From Eutypa lata (Eukaryota > Ascomycota > Sordariomycetes > Xylariales > Diatrypaceae): DNA of 64,000 nt. Below are positions 47,222 to 59,258 of the stretch, in pieces. A program made the translations under genes and the position numbers. Below the pieces are notes generated by a model. It was not told where the DNA came from and did no database searches. It was given only the letters and a program-made list of their open reading frames with translations. Within the stretch, counting starts at the first letter, position 1. Each line of letters begins with the position of its first letter. The stretch is from contig JAKULF010000017.1 of the NCBI GenBank assembly GCA_022661535.1, positions 372,001-436,000 on the forward strand, in the 5' to 3' direction.

Positions 47222-48085
47222 ATGGCGGGTGTAGTAGAATTCCGTCCCTTCCCAAGACTTCCTCTAGAGCTTCGGGCCCTCATCTGGAAAGAAGCACTGC
47301 GCGAGGAGGTGAAGACTCGCAGAGTTATCGTGGACCCAACGTGTTTTCGAGTCCTCCCGCGTCGTGATCTGGTCAGCACCTTCCTATCGGTTAGCAGAGA
47401 GAGTCGCCTAGAGGCTAAGGCCTTCTACAATATGAAAGTCGACGTATACTGTCTGCCTCCTCAGCCAATGGGAGAGCATGACTCGGCAAAGGCCTTCCAA
47501 GGAACAAAACTCGGCATGGAAAAACACATCGAGGAGCTCGGACACCACGAGGGATGTATCCATGTTAGCCCACGCTTCGATCTATTTTTCATCGATACGT
47601 ATGGCGAATTTTGGCAAATTGACACGAGCGCGGATTGCGGCACCTACCCGGAAATGCTTTGCACTTCGAGATGGATGCCTCTTCTCGCCTCGTCACCTCT
47701 GACCAAGACAACCGGCAGCCTCGTAGAAAATGCGGCGAGAATTACTTGGTGTGAAGGCGTATTGGCGATTTGCGATGAAGTAGTTGTTCGGGAGTATTGG
47801 AAGACTGATTTCTTCACCGGGATCCGCCATTACTTCCATGTCCCACTCGATTGGGAGATTGAACCGGGCAAATATGGAGACTTCCAGGAGGGTGCCGGGG
47901 AAGACTTCGAGCTGTTTGCCAGATACGACTATGATTTCATGGAGGTACTAAAGTATGAGAAGGAGATTCCATGCACTTTCCGGGAATGCATGTGGGTGGT
48001 CGAGAACAACGGAAATAAGGTGTTGATGGATGAAGAGGTATACACCCAAGGATACTATCTGCAGTACGAAGAGGAAGAAGACTGA
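47222..48085 (+). CDS. 2EXR domain protein
   Basis: Single-exon gene of 287 residues. The N-terminus FRPFPRLPLELRALIWKEAL and the following LSVSRESRLEAKAFY are the hallmark of the fungal 2EXR domain (PF20150), named after its conserved residues. Proteins of this type are numerous in filamentous ascomycetes and have no assigned biochemical role. The C-terminal half holds aromatic and acidic stretches (YFHVPLDWEIEPGKYGDF) and ends in EEEED. No signal peptide or membrane helix is seen, so a cytosolic or nuclear place is likely. Confidence 0.9.
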   Translation: MAGVVEFRPFPRLPLELRALIWKEALREEVKTRRVIVDPTCFRVLPRRDLVSTFLSVSRESRLEAKAFYNMKVDVYCLPPQPMGEHDSAKAFQGTKLGMEKHIEELGHHEGCIHVSPRFDLFFIDTYGEFWQIDTSADCGTYPEMLCTSRWMPLLASSPLTKTTGSLVENAARITWCEGVLAICDEVVVREYWKTDFFTGIRHYFHVPLDWEIEPGKYGDFQEGAGEDFELFARYDYDFMEVLKYEKEIPCTFRECMWVVENNGNKVLMDEEVYTQGYYLQYEEEED

Positions 48086-50362
48086 CAGTTGTACGGAAAC
48101 CTAATCTGTACTTCCGACTTGGGGGATAGAGGAAACATTACTAAAATCTCGATAGCTTCTAGTAACACCTATGATATGATTCATATACCCAAACCAACGC
48201 GTAGAGCAACTAACTCTCAAGTCATTAATACTAGTTACATGTAGACTGATTACATCTGATTTCCCTGTCCGACTACTGTATGTTCACAGGACAAACACCA
48301 ATAACTTCAGAAATAGTACGTATCAAAAGACGTACGATAATGATATCGATTAAGTGTTATAATCTTATAATAGTGATATGGACTTAGAGGATAAGGGGAG
48401 GGTGACAATTGCCTGGCCTTGCAAGCTTCTACCGTCTTGGTATAAGGTCTTGATTGAGGCCTTTTGGCTTTTGGCTTTGGTGTATGCCGTTGAGATAGGC
48501 AGTTGGTAGCCGTGTCGCATCTACTAGTCTCTCTCTTACTATAGGTGACTAGAAACTTGGAGTATAATAGCTCGACACTACAAGTAGGGGTGTGAGATGG
48601 GGGCTCGACTTATAATGAAACCCACCCTAATTATGTTGTACTAACTGATAATTACCACCTACTTACTTGTCCTAACTTGCTTGATATAAGTACTGCTATT
48701 ACTTAGCCATTACTAAGACTTGCCACTCCCAAACGCAGCACGCTTCGGAAGCTAACATAAGCAGAGGGGGGTGTTTTCTTCTATATGAGAGTGTCCCGCA
48801 TTTGAACAATATAGTGAGGCTTACTGGCTGTCTAACATGCTAACGGGGGTTTTGTCAATGTCCGCCTTGAGATACTACCTTAATAGATGTGTTACTACGA
48901 AGTGTGCCAAAGGCTACCACTCCAGCCCAACATGCATTGCAGCATTCGGAATAGCTATTCATTACTTTTTCAGTTGCCCTAGATTTTCCAAAATCGAACC
49001 ACTGATAACTCTATTTATAGGGTTTATGATACGTCGTAACAATTGTTCGTTGGATATTTACTCTCCGGACAAGTGGCTAGAAGAATCATACACGTAATAA
49101 TAGATGCCCTTGTTGAACGTCTCCTGCTAGTTAATAGATAAAGGTTATGAAACTTACGCCACAGTTAGAATCCTGCCCATAAATGCATATATCAGTATAT
49201 AAATGTCAACAAGAAATACCTCTAAAATTGATATAATTATATCAGGTGATTCGACAAGAAGAACGGAACTTGTTATTAACTGTACACAACTATCGGCGGG
49301 GAAAGGCTACCCACGCACCACGTTCTTTTTAACTTTTTTGCATGGGCATAACTGTATTTCAATACTTACGGAGAGTGCATATGCATCACAAATCTGTTGT
49401 ACCTTTCTTCCCCCCCCTGAAAATATGTAAACTATCCCCCGAGACCGGGAATGTTCGGGAATAAATCAATCCACCCCCCATGAAGCTCCACACTGCTTAC
49501 TTTTCCCCACTAGCCCTCGCTTCCCGCGAACAAACCTAATAAGACCTTGCTATTCCCGAGCCATGCACCCCATTCTACCCGCGCCTTCAGGGCTTTAAAC
49601 TACAAGTAGGTATGGCCTTGAGATCCACCATCTCCGTTCGACTCTGGAGAAGCCTACCAATGGCAGACTAGATTGCGTAGCACAAATTACGAAGTCCCTT
49701 AGCGTTGGTTGACCTACATATGTATGTAGGGAGAAGAAGGGCAGAAAAGATCACCAAAGGTGAGGAGTAGGGGGAGCTTTTTACTGATCATTTCATCCTT
49801 TTGTTGTATATTGTTGGTTGGTAATGCCGACCGGGGCGGAAGAGAGCAAAGACATATATAAAACTCAGGGCCAATAATTTTATCAAATTGGTATTTGATT
49901 GTTGACTATCCCCTATCATATCAACCGTTGCTAACGCATACTAATATAGGAGATTTGATAAGAATCGATCTTCGAAGCTTGTAACTGCCGGTCCACCACC
50001 AACATTTTTTTTTTCATGCTGTAGTTTGGCCACACCGCTATAGATAGGCGTTAACTATGGACTGGTCAAGGCGGTATTAAGAATATTCATTCGACTTTGG
50101 TTGGCACTATAAAGTGTCCGTTCCTTCTTTCCCCCCCGGGATCTTTGCTACGAGAGAGTGTGGACAAACGACTCCTCAACGGAGGGGTTGCTTTGTGATC
50201 AATTGTTGGATTAGCTGTTAGTCAATCTACCGGGCTTGACACCACTGCTATCGAGGAGACTATCGAACGTCTCGAGGACCTTCATAGTAAACGGATGGAA
50301 TCGCATTTATCCCAGAGATTCCTAACCACCCAAGCGAACTCTCCCGTCACAACTACAACGCT
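48086..50362. other. Long intergenic region
   Basis: About 2.3 kb. Open stretches at 48837–49097 and 49203–49430 have no similarity or splice support. A T-run near 50005 and several C-runs near 49410 and 50132 are present. The end is the 5' leader of the MFS gene. Confidence 0.5.
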
Positions 50363-52348
50363 ATGGAACCGTTAGATATCGAAACCCATGCGCCATCAGC
50401 CGGCGATGAGATGCATATAGGCGGAACAGTCGCATCCGAAGAAAAGAAACCCGACTTCGAAGGAGACGCCAGCAGCAGCACTCGAGCATCGAGCGTGATC
50501 GACCCGGCAGGCGAGCGCTCAGCCGGATTCGATGCCAATGGGGGTGAAACGCAGATGGGCGCCGGCACACCCATCACGACGCTGTACCTGACTTTCGACA
50601 CGCCACTTCCCCAGCCCAACATCGTGTATACCACCACCGCTGATGACTCACCACCACCACAATGTCCAGACCTCTCAGAGTACACCAACCCGCAGAAGTG
50701 GCCGCGGTTCCGGAAGGACCTCATGGTGACGCTGTCATGCATCGCTACGGCTGCGACGGCCTACACAGCGGGATCGTACTCGCCACCGGCAAACCTGATC
50801 GCCGCCGAACTAGGCACGACGCGCATCGGGGCGCTCTGCGGCGTGACGACCTTCTGTATGGGATTCGCGCTGGCGCCGATGGTCCTAGCGCCGTTCTCCG
50901 AGGTCAAGGGGCGGTACCCGGTCTTCGTGCTCTCCGGTATGTTATTTACGCTCTTCCAGGCCGTGTGCGGATTAGTGCATTCTCTGGCGGGAATGCTGAT
51001 CGCGCGGTTCATGACTGGTGTCGGGGGGAGCGTGTTTAGTACTGTCGTCGGGGGCGTCATTGCGGACATGTTCGAGAAGGAGGAGCGGAATACCCCCATG
51101 GCGCTGTTCAGTGGCTCGGTGCTCGTTGGGACGGGGCTGGGCCCGCTGTGCGCGGCTGTTATGACGCAGCGCTGGGGCGATCAGGGACAGAAGTGGAAGT
51201 GGATTTTCTGGCACCAGGTTATCTTCGATTCTGGTCTCATGGTCGCCATTGCGGTACTATTTAAAGAGAGTAGGGGCTGTGTGCTGTTGTCGAGGAGGGT
51301 GAAGAAACTCAATACGTGGTATGAGGAGCTGGAGGCGAATGGCATCTATGGGGTGTGGGTTGAGGACCAACGCTCGACTGGGAGTGCTGGTGTTCTGGAG
51401 ACGACCGCGGATCCGGAGAAACAAGCGCCAGTTTCACATACTAGGCTTCGGCGGATTCGGTGGGTCACGAAAGAGGACGAGCAACGGGGCTCATTGGCAT
51501 CGATGGTCACGACGTCGCTAGTCCGTCCGTTCCACTTACTCTTCACCGAACCGATCGTGTTCTTCTTCTCACTATGGGTTTCGTTTGCGTGGGCAATCCT
51601 CTACCTGACCTTTGGCTCCATACCGCTCGTCTTCCAGCGCCAGTACAACTTCACCCTAGAGCAGAGCGGCTACGTCTTCCTAGCGATGATCGTGAGCTCC
51701 ATCCCCGCGACGGCCATCGGACTCTACCAGCAGAGCATCCTGCAGCATCGCGCGTGGCGGCGCAAGACGGAGGAGGCCTCCTCCGAAAGCGACAGCTCCG
51801 ACAACTCGGACGTGGGATCCAGCCGGTTCTGGACGTTCGTCCGGCGGAAGTTCCCGGCCGAATCCCACGAATCGAGGCTGTACGGCACGTGCTTTACGTC
51901 GGTGCTGCTCCCCCTCGGGCTGTACCTGTTTGGGTTCTCGGCGCAGCCGGACGTCCACTGGATTGTCCCGACCATAGCGATCGGGTTCGCGTCGATGGGC
52001 ATCTACTACATCTACCTGGCCACGTTCAACTACCTCGCTGATATCTACCAGAGCTACGCGTCCTCCGCCCTGGCTGCGCAGTCTTTCTGTCGGAACGTCC
52101 TCGGAGGCGTGTTTCCTTTGGTGACGGCTGCTTTGTTCAATAACCTCGGGGAGGATGTCGCCGGTGGCTTGTTGGGCGCCATTGCGACGGTCCTCACCGT
52201 CGTGCCTTGGGTTTTGGTCTTGTACGGCGAGCGGATCCGGGCCAGAAGTTCATTCGCTGTTGTAAGTGCCCCTTTGGGTTTACCTACTTAGTTTTTGATG
52301 TCATTTTGATTTTTAACTAACTTGTCACAGTCACTAGAGCATCGCTAG
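50363..52348 (+). CDS. MFS transporter, DHA1 (multidrug/polyamine) type
   Basis: Join(50363..52261,52331..52348), 638 residues. The last intron (69 bp, GTAAGT...GTCACAG) replaces a read-through tail with SLEHR-stop. A cytosolic N-terminus of about 115 residues is followed by twelve predicted membrane helices: LMVTLSCIATAATAYTAGSY, a motif-A-like FSEVKGRYPVFVLSGMLF, LIARFMTGVGGSVFSTVVGG, and the later FFFSLWVSFAWAILYLTFGS and GFASMGIYYIYLATFNYLAD. A long charged loop lies between helices 6 and 7, and another (about 470–500) carries a Ser/Asp/Glu-rich SSESDSSDNSD stretch. Relatives export drugs, polyamines or metabolites from the plasma membrane with proton exchange. It converges with the amidoligase-like gene, stop codons only 67 bp apart. 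Confidence 0.93.
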
Positions 52349-52415
52349 ACGCAGCGTCAGTCGTTGGTCGGATAAATACGCTTTCGTATATACGGATAGA
52401 CGAGATACTTACCGT

Positions 52416-54062
52416 CTAAGGTTCCCCCACATACTTTAATTCCCACTTGTCGGCGAACTCACGCATCCTCTGTTCTACCTGTTCAGCCTCAGCAAACAGT
52501 CCAACAAAATCTAGAAGGTCAATGACATCACACTCACCATCCTGTTTCTTAGCTCTATCACAGAGGTCCAAGGCCTGGAGAAATTCCGAGACGGATGAAT
52601 GTATGGCGAACTTCGACAAACCTACCGCGATGCGACACCAAGTAGCTACCCACGCGGGATCCAGAGAACCTTCGGCCTCCCGCCACTCGACTGTGCGCTT
52701 CGCCTCGGTCGCCGGATAACCCATATTCGAGCATCTGTAGGCGGTAAAGTTGTAGTTGGGCCTCGTCCCCGTCGACAACAGTGTGTGGATCTCACAGCTG
52801 CTGATCGCCTCGAAAATCTGGGCAACGCCTGGGTATACACCGAGGTCCTGCTCTGCTCGGTCATGCAGAAGATTCGTTCCACCGTACTCCGCAATCTCAT
52901 CCTCGTAACGGGAGATCTGCTCTTGAGTAGGCTTCGGAAGGCAGAGCCGCGGCAGTTTTCGCGTTCGACCGAAGTGCGGGCGAGGCTGCCTGTCTTCTTC
53001 AAGATTCATCTGCTGCCTCTTCTGCTGGTGGACAACTGCATGGTCAAATTTAGCATCTGTCGCAAAGTTCTTCCATGCTAGTGAATGTTTCGAGTACAGT
53101 TCGTCCGCCAAGGCATAAGGGTCATCATCGCCCTCACCTTCGAACCCAGAATCATATCCAGAGAAGGCCTCATCTCCCATAAAGGGCTCGAAGCATCCTG
53201 ACCTACGGGTATACTCGAATGCAGCAATAGTCTCTAGAGACTTGTTACACTCGCGCCATAGCGTCGACTGCTCACCGAACCGGACATCGGCTCCCGCGTA
53301 TCTCACGCAATCCCAGATTGAGTACTTGTCATCATCATGCAATCCACGATCATGCTCATGGACATAGTCCTCTCCAGTAGCCAGACTGCTTCTTTCTCTT
53401 ATGGATTGGCAGTTTTGATTCCATCTTCGCCTGGGGGGATGAAGCATGGCGAGAAGGGGGTCAGCCGCCCATAGAAATGCCGACAGTCGCTTGACGCTCG
53501 CGAGAGGCATGTATTCGGCTCGGCTGTTCCCTACATGAATATGCAAGCCGCAGCTAGGGTTCACAATGATCCTATACGACGAGGATATGAGCTTGATCAG
53601 GTTAGCTAAGGTCTCGTACGTGCTGGGAGCATCCTCCTGCACCGGAGTCGTGATTTCGATCTTAGCATACTTAAAACCTCTTCGCCCCGGTGCTTCGAGG
53701 CTCGAATCGTATATCACCCTATACACTTGGTAGTCCCTGAGCCGCTCATTGGAGAGATCCTCGGGACTCTGCATGTTGTTCCCCGGATTTACGGGGTCTG
53801 CTACTTTCGGGTCCTTGACAGGGAACCCGTTCGCGTCTAGGAGATCCCGGATGGCTTCTTCAGCTTGTTTCTGATCATCGCCCCCATCATCCCATTCGTC
53901 GTCGTCTAAACTGCGTGGGAGTCTGAGAACTGGTGGCAATTGGTTCTTGGAGACCTCGTCGGGATCGTTCTCGTCTAGGTACAGATAAGCTAGGAGAAAT
54001 TCAATCTCTACCCCTACAGTGATCGGTGGAAGCTGTTGCAATTCAAAGTTAAATGACGACAT
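52416..54062 (-). CDS. Amidoligase-like protein (Amidoligase_2 family)
   Basis: Single-exon gene of 548 residues. Motifs of the amidoligase_2 family (PF12224, related to the COOH-NH2 ligase/ATP-grasp-like GCS fold) are visible: GVEIEFLLAYL near residue 17, a sheet with KYAKIEITTP, the histidine motif NPSCGLHIHVG near 175, and TVEWREAEGSLDPAWVATW toward the C-terminus. The family is proposed to join amino groups to carboxylates using ATP, making peptide- or gamma-glutamyl-type bonds. In fungi it is common but biochemically unproved. The central ~150 residues, with acidic runs (GYDSGFEGEGDDDPY), are an insertion of unknown role. The start Met at 54062 is the only one before the conserved motif. 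Confidence 0.85.
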   Translation of the reverse strand: MSSFNFELQQLPPITVGVEIEFLLAYLYLDENDPDEVSKNQLPPVLRLPRSLDDDEWDDGGDDQKQAEEAIRDLLDANGFPVKDPKVADPVNPGNNMQSPEDLSNERLRDYQVYRVIYDSSLEAPGRRGFKYAKIEITTPVQEDAPSTYETLANLIKLISSSYRIIVNPSCGLHIHVGNSRAEYMPLASVKRLSAFLWAADPLLAMLHPPRRRWNQNCQSIRERSSLATGEDYVHEHDRGLHDDDKYSIWDCVRYAGADVRFGEQSTLWRECNKSLETIAAFEYTRRSGCFEPFMGDEAFSGYDSGFEGEGDDDPYALADELYSKHSLAWKNFATDAKFDHAVVHQQKRQQMNLEEDRQPRPHFGRTRKLPRLCLPKPTQEQISRYEDEIAEYGGTNLLHDRAEQDLGVYPGVAQIFEAISSCEIHTLLSTGTRPNYNFTAYRCSNMGYPATEAKRTVEWREAEGSLDPAWVATWCRIAVGLSKFAIHSSVSEFLQALDLCDRAKKQDGECDVIDLLDFVGLFAEAEQVEQRMREFADKWELKYVGEP

Positions 54063-55615
54063 GATTTGTAATATGCTAAATTCAAGCTTAATCTACATGG
54101 GCCTCCTTTCAACGCCTTTGAAAATCCATGGACCATTGTCTTAATAAATATATATATATATCTGCGTACAAGCAAACAATCTCAACGCCGAAGAAAGAAC
54201 GTAAGAGGAACGATGTGTCAGTGCTCTCTTTTGTGATCCAAATCTGACAAAGAAGCTGCTACCTCTAGAGCTTAGGGTAAGTGGAGATCTTGTCAACGAA
54301 TACCCCCGCGAGAACGTGGGTAGAGATGACGATGACGATGACATACTGCGATCAGCATGCTAATTGGATCCCTCTACGTACAGCGTAGTATATCGAACGG
54401 CCTTTGCATCATCTGCTCGAACATAGCATATAATTCCAGATGGGCGTTCAAGCTGAAGCTTAAAACTTGCATTATGATGGAGAGGTCTGTAAAAGGTGTA
54501 AAAAGGGGAGGTACCGCAAAAATGCAATGGTCCAATAGGCGCACTCACATCCACACTCACCGCAGGAAATCGGATCATGTCATCATGTTACATATGCAAC
54601 ACCACTAGTTATAGTTCATCCTATCATCCAAGCGAATCCAGAAATCCTCTAGAAAGAATATCCGAATGTGTGACTGGCTGAAAATTTTCCCCATTTGTCA
54701 CGGTTGAAGGCTTATTGCCGAGCCATGCATGCAGCACCGTGAGATTCCCCTGAAATTTCGGAGCGATGTTGGTTGGTTTCAGTTTATTGTGGCTTGTCTT
54801 CATGAACGGTATCGTAGCTGAAAAGGTGCGGTTTTTACCCCTTACTTGGGACTTCTAGAAACCTGTTCTCTTCGACATTCAAAACATACAAGAAAGGGAA
54901 GCGGGGCGTGTCTGTAAAATACCACGTGTATCGTTACACAGCACGTGCAAACCCCAATTGAGAGTTCAAGTCCACGTCCGAGTCCGATCATGCATGCATA
55001 CACGCGCATACATAAGTAGCTGAGCAGTGAGCACTGTCTCGGATTACGCAAACTCTTCATTCAAGACACTACAAAATAAACAGGATATCATTAGATACAC
55101 CATATCTCTTGTCGTTTATATACCTACCAATTGTGTTCGTGCTTAGTTAGCTTTCTGGACCTTCTCAACACAAATAAGCGCTACCTACTTAGGTATTCAG
55201 GAGCCCCTGCTCAGCCACCAGTTTCATAGCCATGCGACTTCCACTCAAGACATGTAAGCCTCGCTCGGAGGGACGAACCGAAAATGTGATGGTGGCTGTC
55301 GTTTTTACTTGCCATTCGACTTTGATGGGAGACACGTGGGGTAAGATGGTGAATCCCTAGGTAAGTGAGAAGTCTGCTTACTCCTATACTCTACGTGTTC
55401 ATGAAGCACCGCAAGAGGTCATCCTTCAGAAGGTGATTCCAAAGCTTCCAGAAGAGTGCATACGGGATTCTTGCGTATCATCAACGTCGGCATGTCTAGT
55501 CATTTCGATTAGTTGGGCAAGTTAGGACCGACGTCAAGAATGAAGCTCATAATCATATCATCATATCATCATAATATTTATTTATTTTAGTATTGTAGAT
55601 AACTATGTGACACGG
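54063..55615. other. Intergenic region
   Basis: 5' flank of the amidoligase gene and 3' flank of the lectin-like gene. (TA)n near 54148 and ATCATC runs near 55555. Small open stretches have no support. Confidence 0.5.
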
Positions 55616-57377
55616 TCATGTCTGAGGCCGCAAAAACGTATCTCCAGGCATTTCGTAGACCTGATCCTGAGGAAGCTCACTGAGCTGTGTATTCTCCATC
55701 TCGTGCCTCTGCCCCTGTAGAGGCAACTCAAACAGTTCCTCCCCTTGCTTCTCTACCGGATACCGCTGTACGGGTGATGTTCCCCACTGGTCTTCCGCCG
55801 GATTTCCAGGGCTCCTGGCTGCTCCCCGAATGGAACCCGGTAGCTCCGCTATGTTATTTCTCGCCTTTCTCCGGCGGAAGTACCAGGAGAGCCCACCGAC
55901 GGTGCCACCGAGAAGAAGAACGCCGAAGCTAATGCCCAGTCCGATGCCAATTCTACTACCCCTCATCCCATCGTCGCCAGTACTGCCGCTGGCGCTATCG
56001 CTGCTGGTATCTGTTGAGTTGTCTCCACCGCTGGCCGTTATCTGGGACGTATCGTTTGACCTCTTTAAAGCCAAGGCGGGCTCCCATACGCCCCGGTCCG
56101 ATTGGTAGATCTGGGTCAGGCTCTCGCCGCTCATGTAGTATATCCATATCTTGTCATCGCTGAAATCGTGCGCAATGCCGAAGTTGGAGCTGTCGACATC
56201 TGCCACCGGCCAACGCTCCGGGCCTTGTTGCTCTGCCCTGTTCCAGCTGTCGTCCGTCTCGTCGGTCTGGTTGACCTGGTGCAGCACGCCGTTGTCGCCA
56301 ATGTAGAACACACTGAGAGTCCCTTCGGAGCTGAATGCCAACCCGAGATCGACAGCCGAGCTGTCAAAGGCATCCAATGACCAACCTTGGGCGCTGGATG
56401 TATCGAATGATAATGTGAAATTCCTCGAGTCTGTCTCGTTAGTCATTGGAGTTTCCTCATCGCCATTGTTAGAGTCCGCAAATATGGGCACAGGTAGCCC
56501 GGCTATGAAAACGTTAGCTAGATAAGGACCAGTGGTTAACCTAATAGCTAGTATAGAGTAGAAAACGTACTCAAGGCCCAGTCACTCTCTCCCAATCGGC
56601 TTAAGCCCAAGTCCTCGTCAATGGCCAAGACAAGCGTGATATTTTGAGTGCCTAGAATAGCAGCACCGATAGAGGCCGAATAGGCCGAGAGGTTGGCTTG
56701 CAGGACGTAGCCGTCGAATTGCCACTTTTCGAGGTCCGGGTGATACCCTAACACTGCGGGTTGGTTATCCTCGTCGCGAAAGTAGATGCGTTGGCCCGCC
56801 GATGCGCCTACGGCCAGAACTCCGATAGTGCTCGGCTTCTGAATCGTAGGCAGGTTTCCTACGCCCGTCGACACGACCCATTGGTTCTCGCTCGGCGTGT
56901 AACGGCCGGTATCGGCATCGCAGTAGAACGACGCATCCACGATAGCGCCTTCATCGGTTTGGTAGAAGAATTGCGCCTAGATCACACACACACACAGGCA
57001 CACACACATGCTAATTAGAACCACGTAATATATCGGTTTACCTAAGTATGTATAGATTGCGGGCAACTCACCACGACACCGTTATCTTTTTCCCAGTAGC
57101 CAAACCCCGCGACACCAGTGCCATTCAGGGGAGGAAACTTCAGATCGAAAGCGGCCGACGAGTCCCCCGGAAATACGGGCGTGCCGGAGCTATTACAGAG
57201 ACTATATAGTATGCTGCCGGAGGCATCATCATACATCACGACCTGGGGGGCCTGGAGCGCGTCGACGAGCCAAGCGTCAATTGAGAGGCCGTTGACCAAC
57301 AACACCAAGCCCGACGACAGGAGCCATACCGACGCCAATGCTGCCGCCGGTGTGATGCCTCCGAAGCTGAACTTCAT
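55616..57377 (-). CDS. Membrane-anchored fucose-lectin-like propeller protein
   Basis: Complement(join(55616..56502,56571..56976,57072..57377)), 532 residues, junctions in phase. An N-terminal hydrophobic segment (LASVWLLSSGLVLLVNGLS) acts as signal or anchor. The ectodomain to about residue 380 has repeated blades with aromatic/Gly patterns (GYWEKDNGVV, QRIYFRDEDNQPAVLGYHPD, LSVFYIGDNGVLHQVNQTD, DKIWIYYMSGESLTQIYQ) of the type seen in fungal fucose-specific lectins. A Ser/Thr/Asp-rich stalk leads to a second membrane helix at about 422–446 (IGIGLGISFGVLLLGGTVGG), then RRRK and a ~85-residue cytosolic tail. It is probably a surface carbohydrate-binding or adhesion receptor. The similarity is to the fold; binding residues could not be checked. 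Confidence 0.78.
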
Positions 57378-59258
57378 GATGGGGACGGACGGACGGACGA
57401 ACGAACGGCGGGGGCGATCTACGAAGACGGCGCCCGGCGAGCGTGCGTACTTAATTAAAGTCGGATCGACTTTGTTTTTAAGGTTTTTGAGATTCAAGAA
57501 GAAAGGGAAGTGCCGAGCACCCCAAGGGGGGTAGATAGGACCTAGCAATGTAAATAAAGTGGTAGTTAAGATAGTAGCGTAGGTAGGGTGTGGTGGTCGG
57601 TCGCCACCAAGGACCTAGATAGACTTTAACCTGCTTACTACGGGCGCACCCGTTGGTGTTGGGTGGGTGTGTCGCGACACATCCCCGGACCAACCCCCCG
57701 TCTGAGACAGTAAGAGGGATCTCCCCTGTGGGTGCGCGCTATACTTCCTATTTCCATATGGAGGAGAGCTAACCTTTCTAACTACTTATGTATGTATGTG
57801 TGTCTGCATGTATATAATATCATGTGTCGCGCAGCTCAGCTCGATCTGGATCATACATATGTAAATGCATAGCTAGTGTATCCATAGTGTATAGCTGAAG
57901 GATCGGTATAGTCCATCCATTCCATCCCATCACTGCCCTCTCCTATGCACTAAGGCGATCCAAATTACCTACAAGCTTACCTACTTGCATGCATACCTAT
58001 GATGAGAAGTTGACTGGTAACAGATTTTATTCCTTATTTCCGCATCAACAAGCGAGATGGGCAGACGAGCTACCAAGGACTAATGTCATCAGTAGGGTTG
58101 CAGTGATATTCCTTCAGAAGCATGTGCTGAGCCAGGGATCAGGGGGGGGTTCAGCACTGAAGTTATTCCCGAATGGGAAGGTGACGGTGATCTTGGCCGG
58201 TCGGTTGAAAGAACATTGCAGCTTTTGAACGCCCTGCCGGCCTACCTATGTATTGTACCTAACTACTTCGTACTTACTATTAAAGACTAACCCACTCCGC
58301 TGTTCCTCCGTAGGGCTAGAGGGCCAACTTCTGTTCGATCTTAACGGCTTTGTTATACGTAGTCACTGCAAGGCACGCAGCTTACTATCTAGAGTTGCCA
58401 TTAAAATTCCCCGTACGTTCGCTTAGCATCAAGGCGAGGCTAAACATAATACAAGGTAGGCTATATGTATAGAGAATATCGTCCTCGGTACTTAAATGAC
58501 CTCCGCGAAAAAAAGAACCCAAGATGGCGGGCTGGCTGTGCACCTCGCGTTATAACCTTGACAAACGTGGAACGCGTACTCGTTTTGGAGAAGGAAGCCA
58601 CTGACATCAGACGCCCAGCCATTCCCGAGACATGATGGATGTCCGCCCTAATACGGAATACCAATGCGCCTTAGTTAGCTAGGATTTACAACATGAGCAG
58701 GTTACATCGAAAACTCACTGAGCTTCAATGTTAGTCCTTCCAGTCCTTCTAACTATTACCTAGCGTCAGGCATATTAGAAATCCTACGATGCTCTAACGT
58801 TAGTACTTGGTTAAGGCACATTGTGATATGATCTCCAGCCAACAACATCATGTAGTAGAAGTTCATAATTGAGTAAGTATTTAGTTATCACGACTCTGTA
58901 TGAGCTTCCATTGCCTGTACTTGTAGGGCAATGAAAGAGATGATCACATGTCTTTTCAAGAAGATGCCCTACTCTATCAACGATAGCATGTATTATCCTT
59001 TATATATATATATATATATATAATGGTTACATGAATTCTCCACCGGCGTTTATATGCTATAATACGGTACTTCAGTAAAGTGGTTTAATGCATATCAAAA
59101 GGTTATGTCCAATTGCCCCTCCATCAACGTCAGAGCTTGCTGGGGCTGTCGCATCGCAAAAACGCGGGGCACTTCAGAATTCTTTTTCTTCTACATACAA
59201 GCCACAGATCAAGCAAGCAGGCAACTCAACCACTTTCAACCAAGAGGTAACTGAGAAA
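57378..59258. other. Divergent intergenic region
   Basis: About 1.9 kb shared 5' region of the lectin-like gene (minus) and the PBDC1 homologue (plus). TACCTAC-type motifs appear near 57966–57999 and a (TA)n tract near 59003–59023. No further gene supported. Confidence 0.5.
59003..59023. repeat. (TA)n microsatellite
   Basis: About ten TA units in the PBDC1 upstream region. Confidence 0.85.

Noticed and set aside
48837..49430. Two ORFs (86 and 75 residues) upstream of the MFS gene
   Set aside because: No similarity, AT-leaning composition and no splice links.
51460..52041. 193-residue ORF overlapping the MFS gene
   Set aside because: Alternate frame of the transporter; the main frame has membrane helices and motif A.
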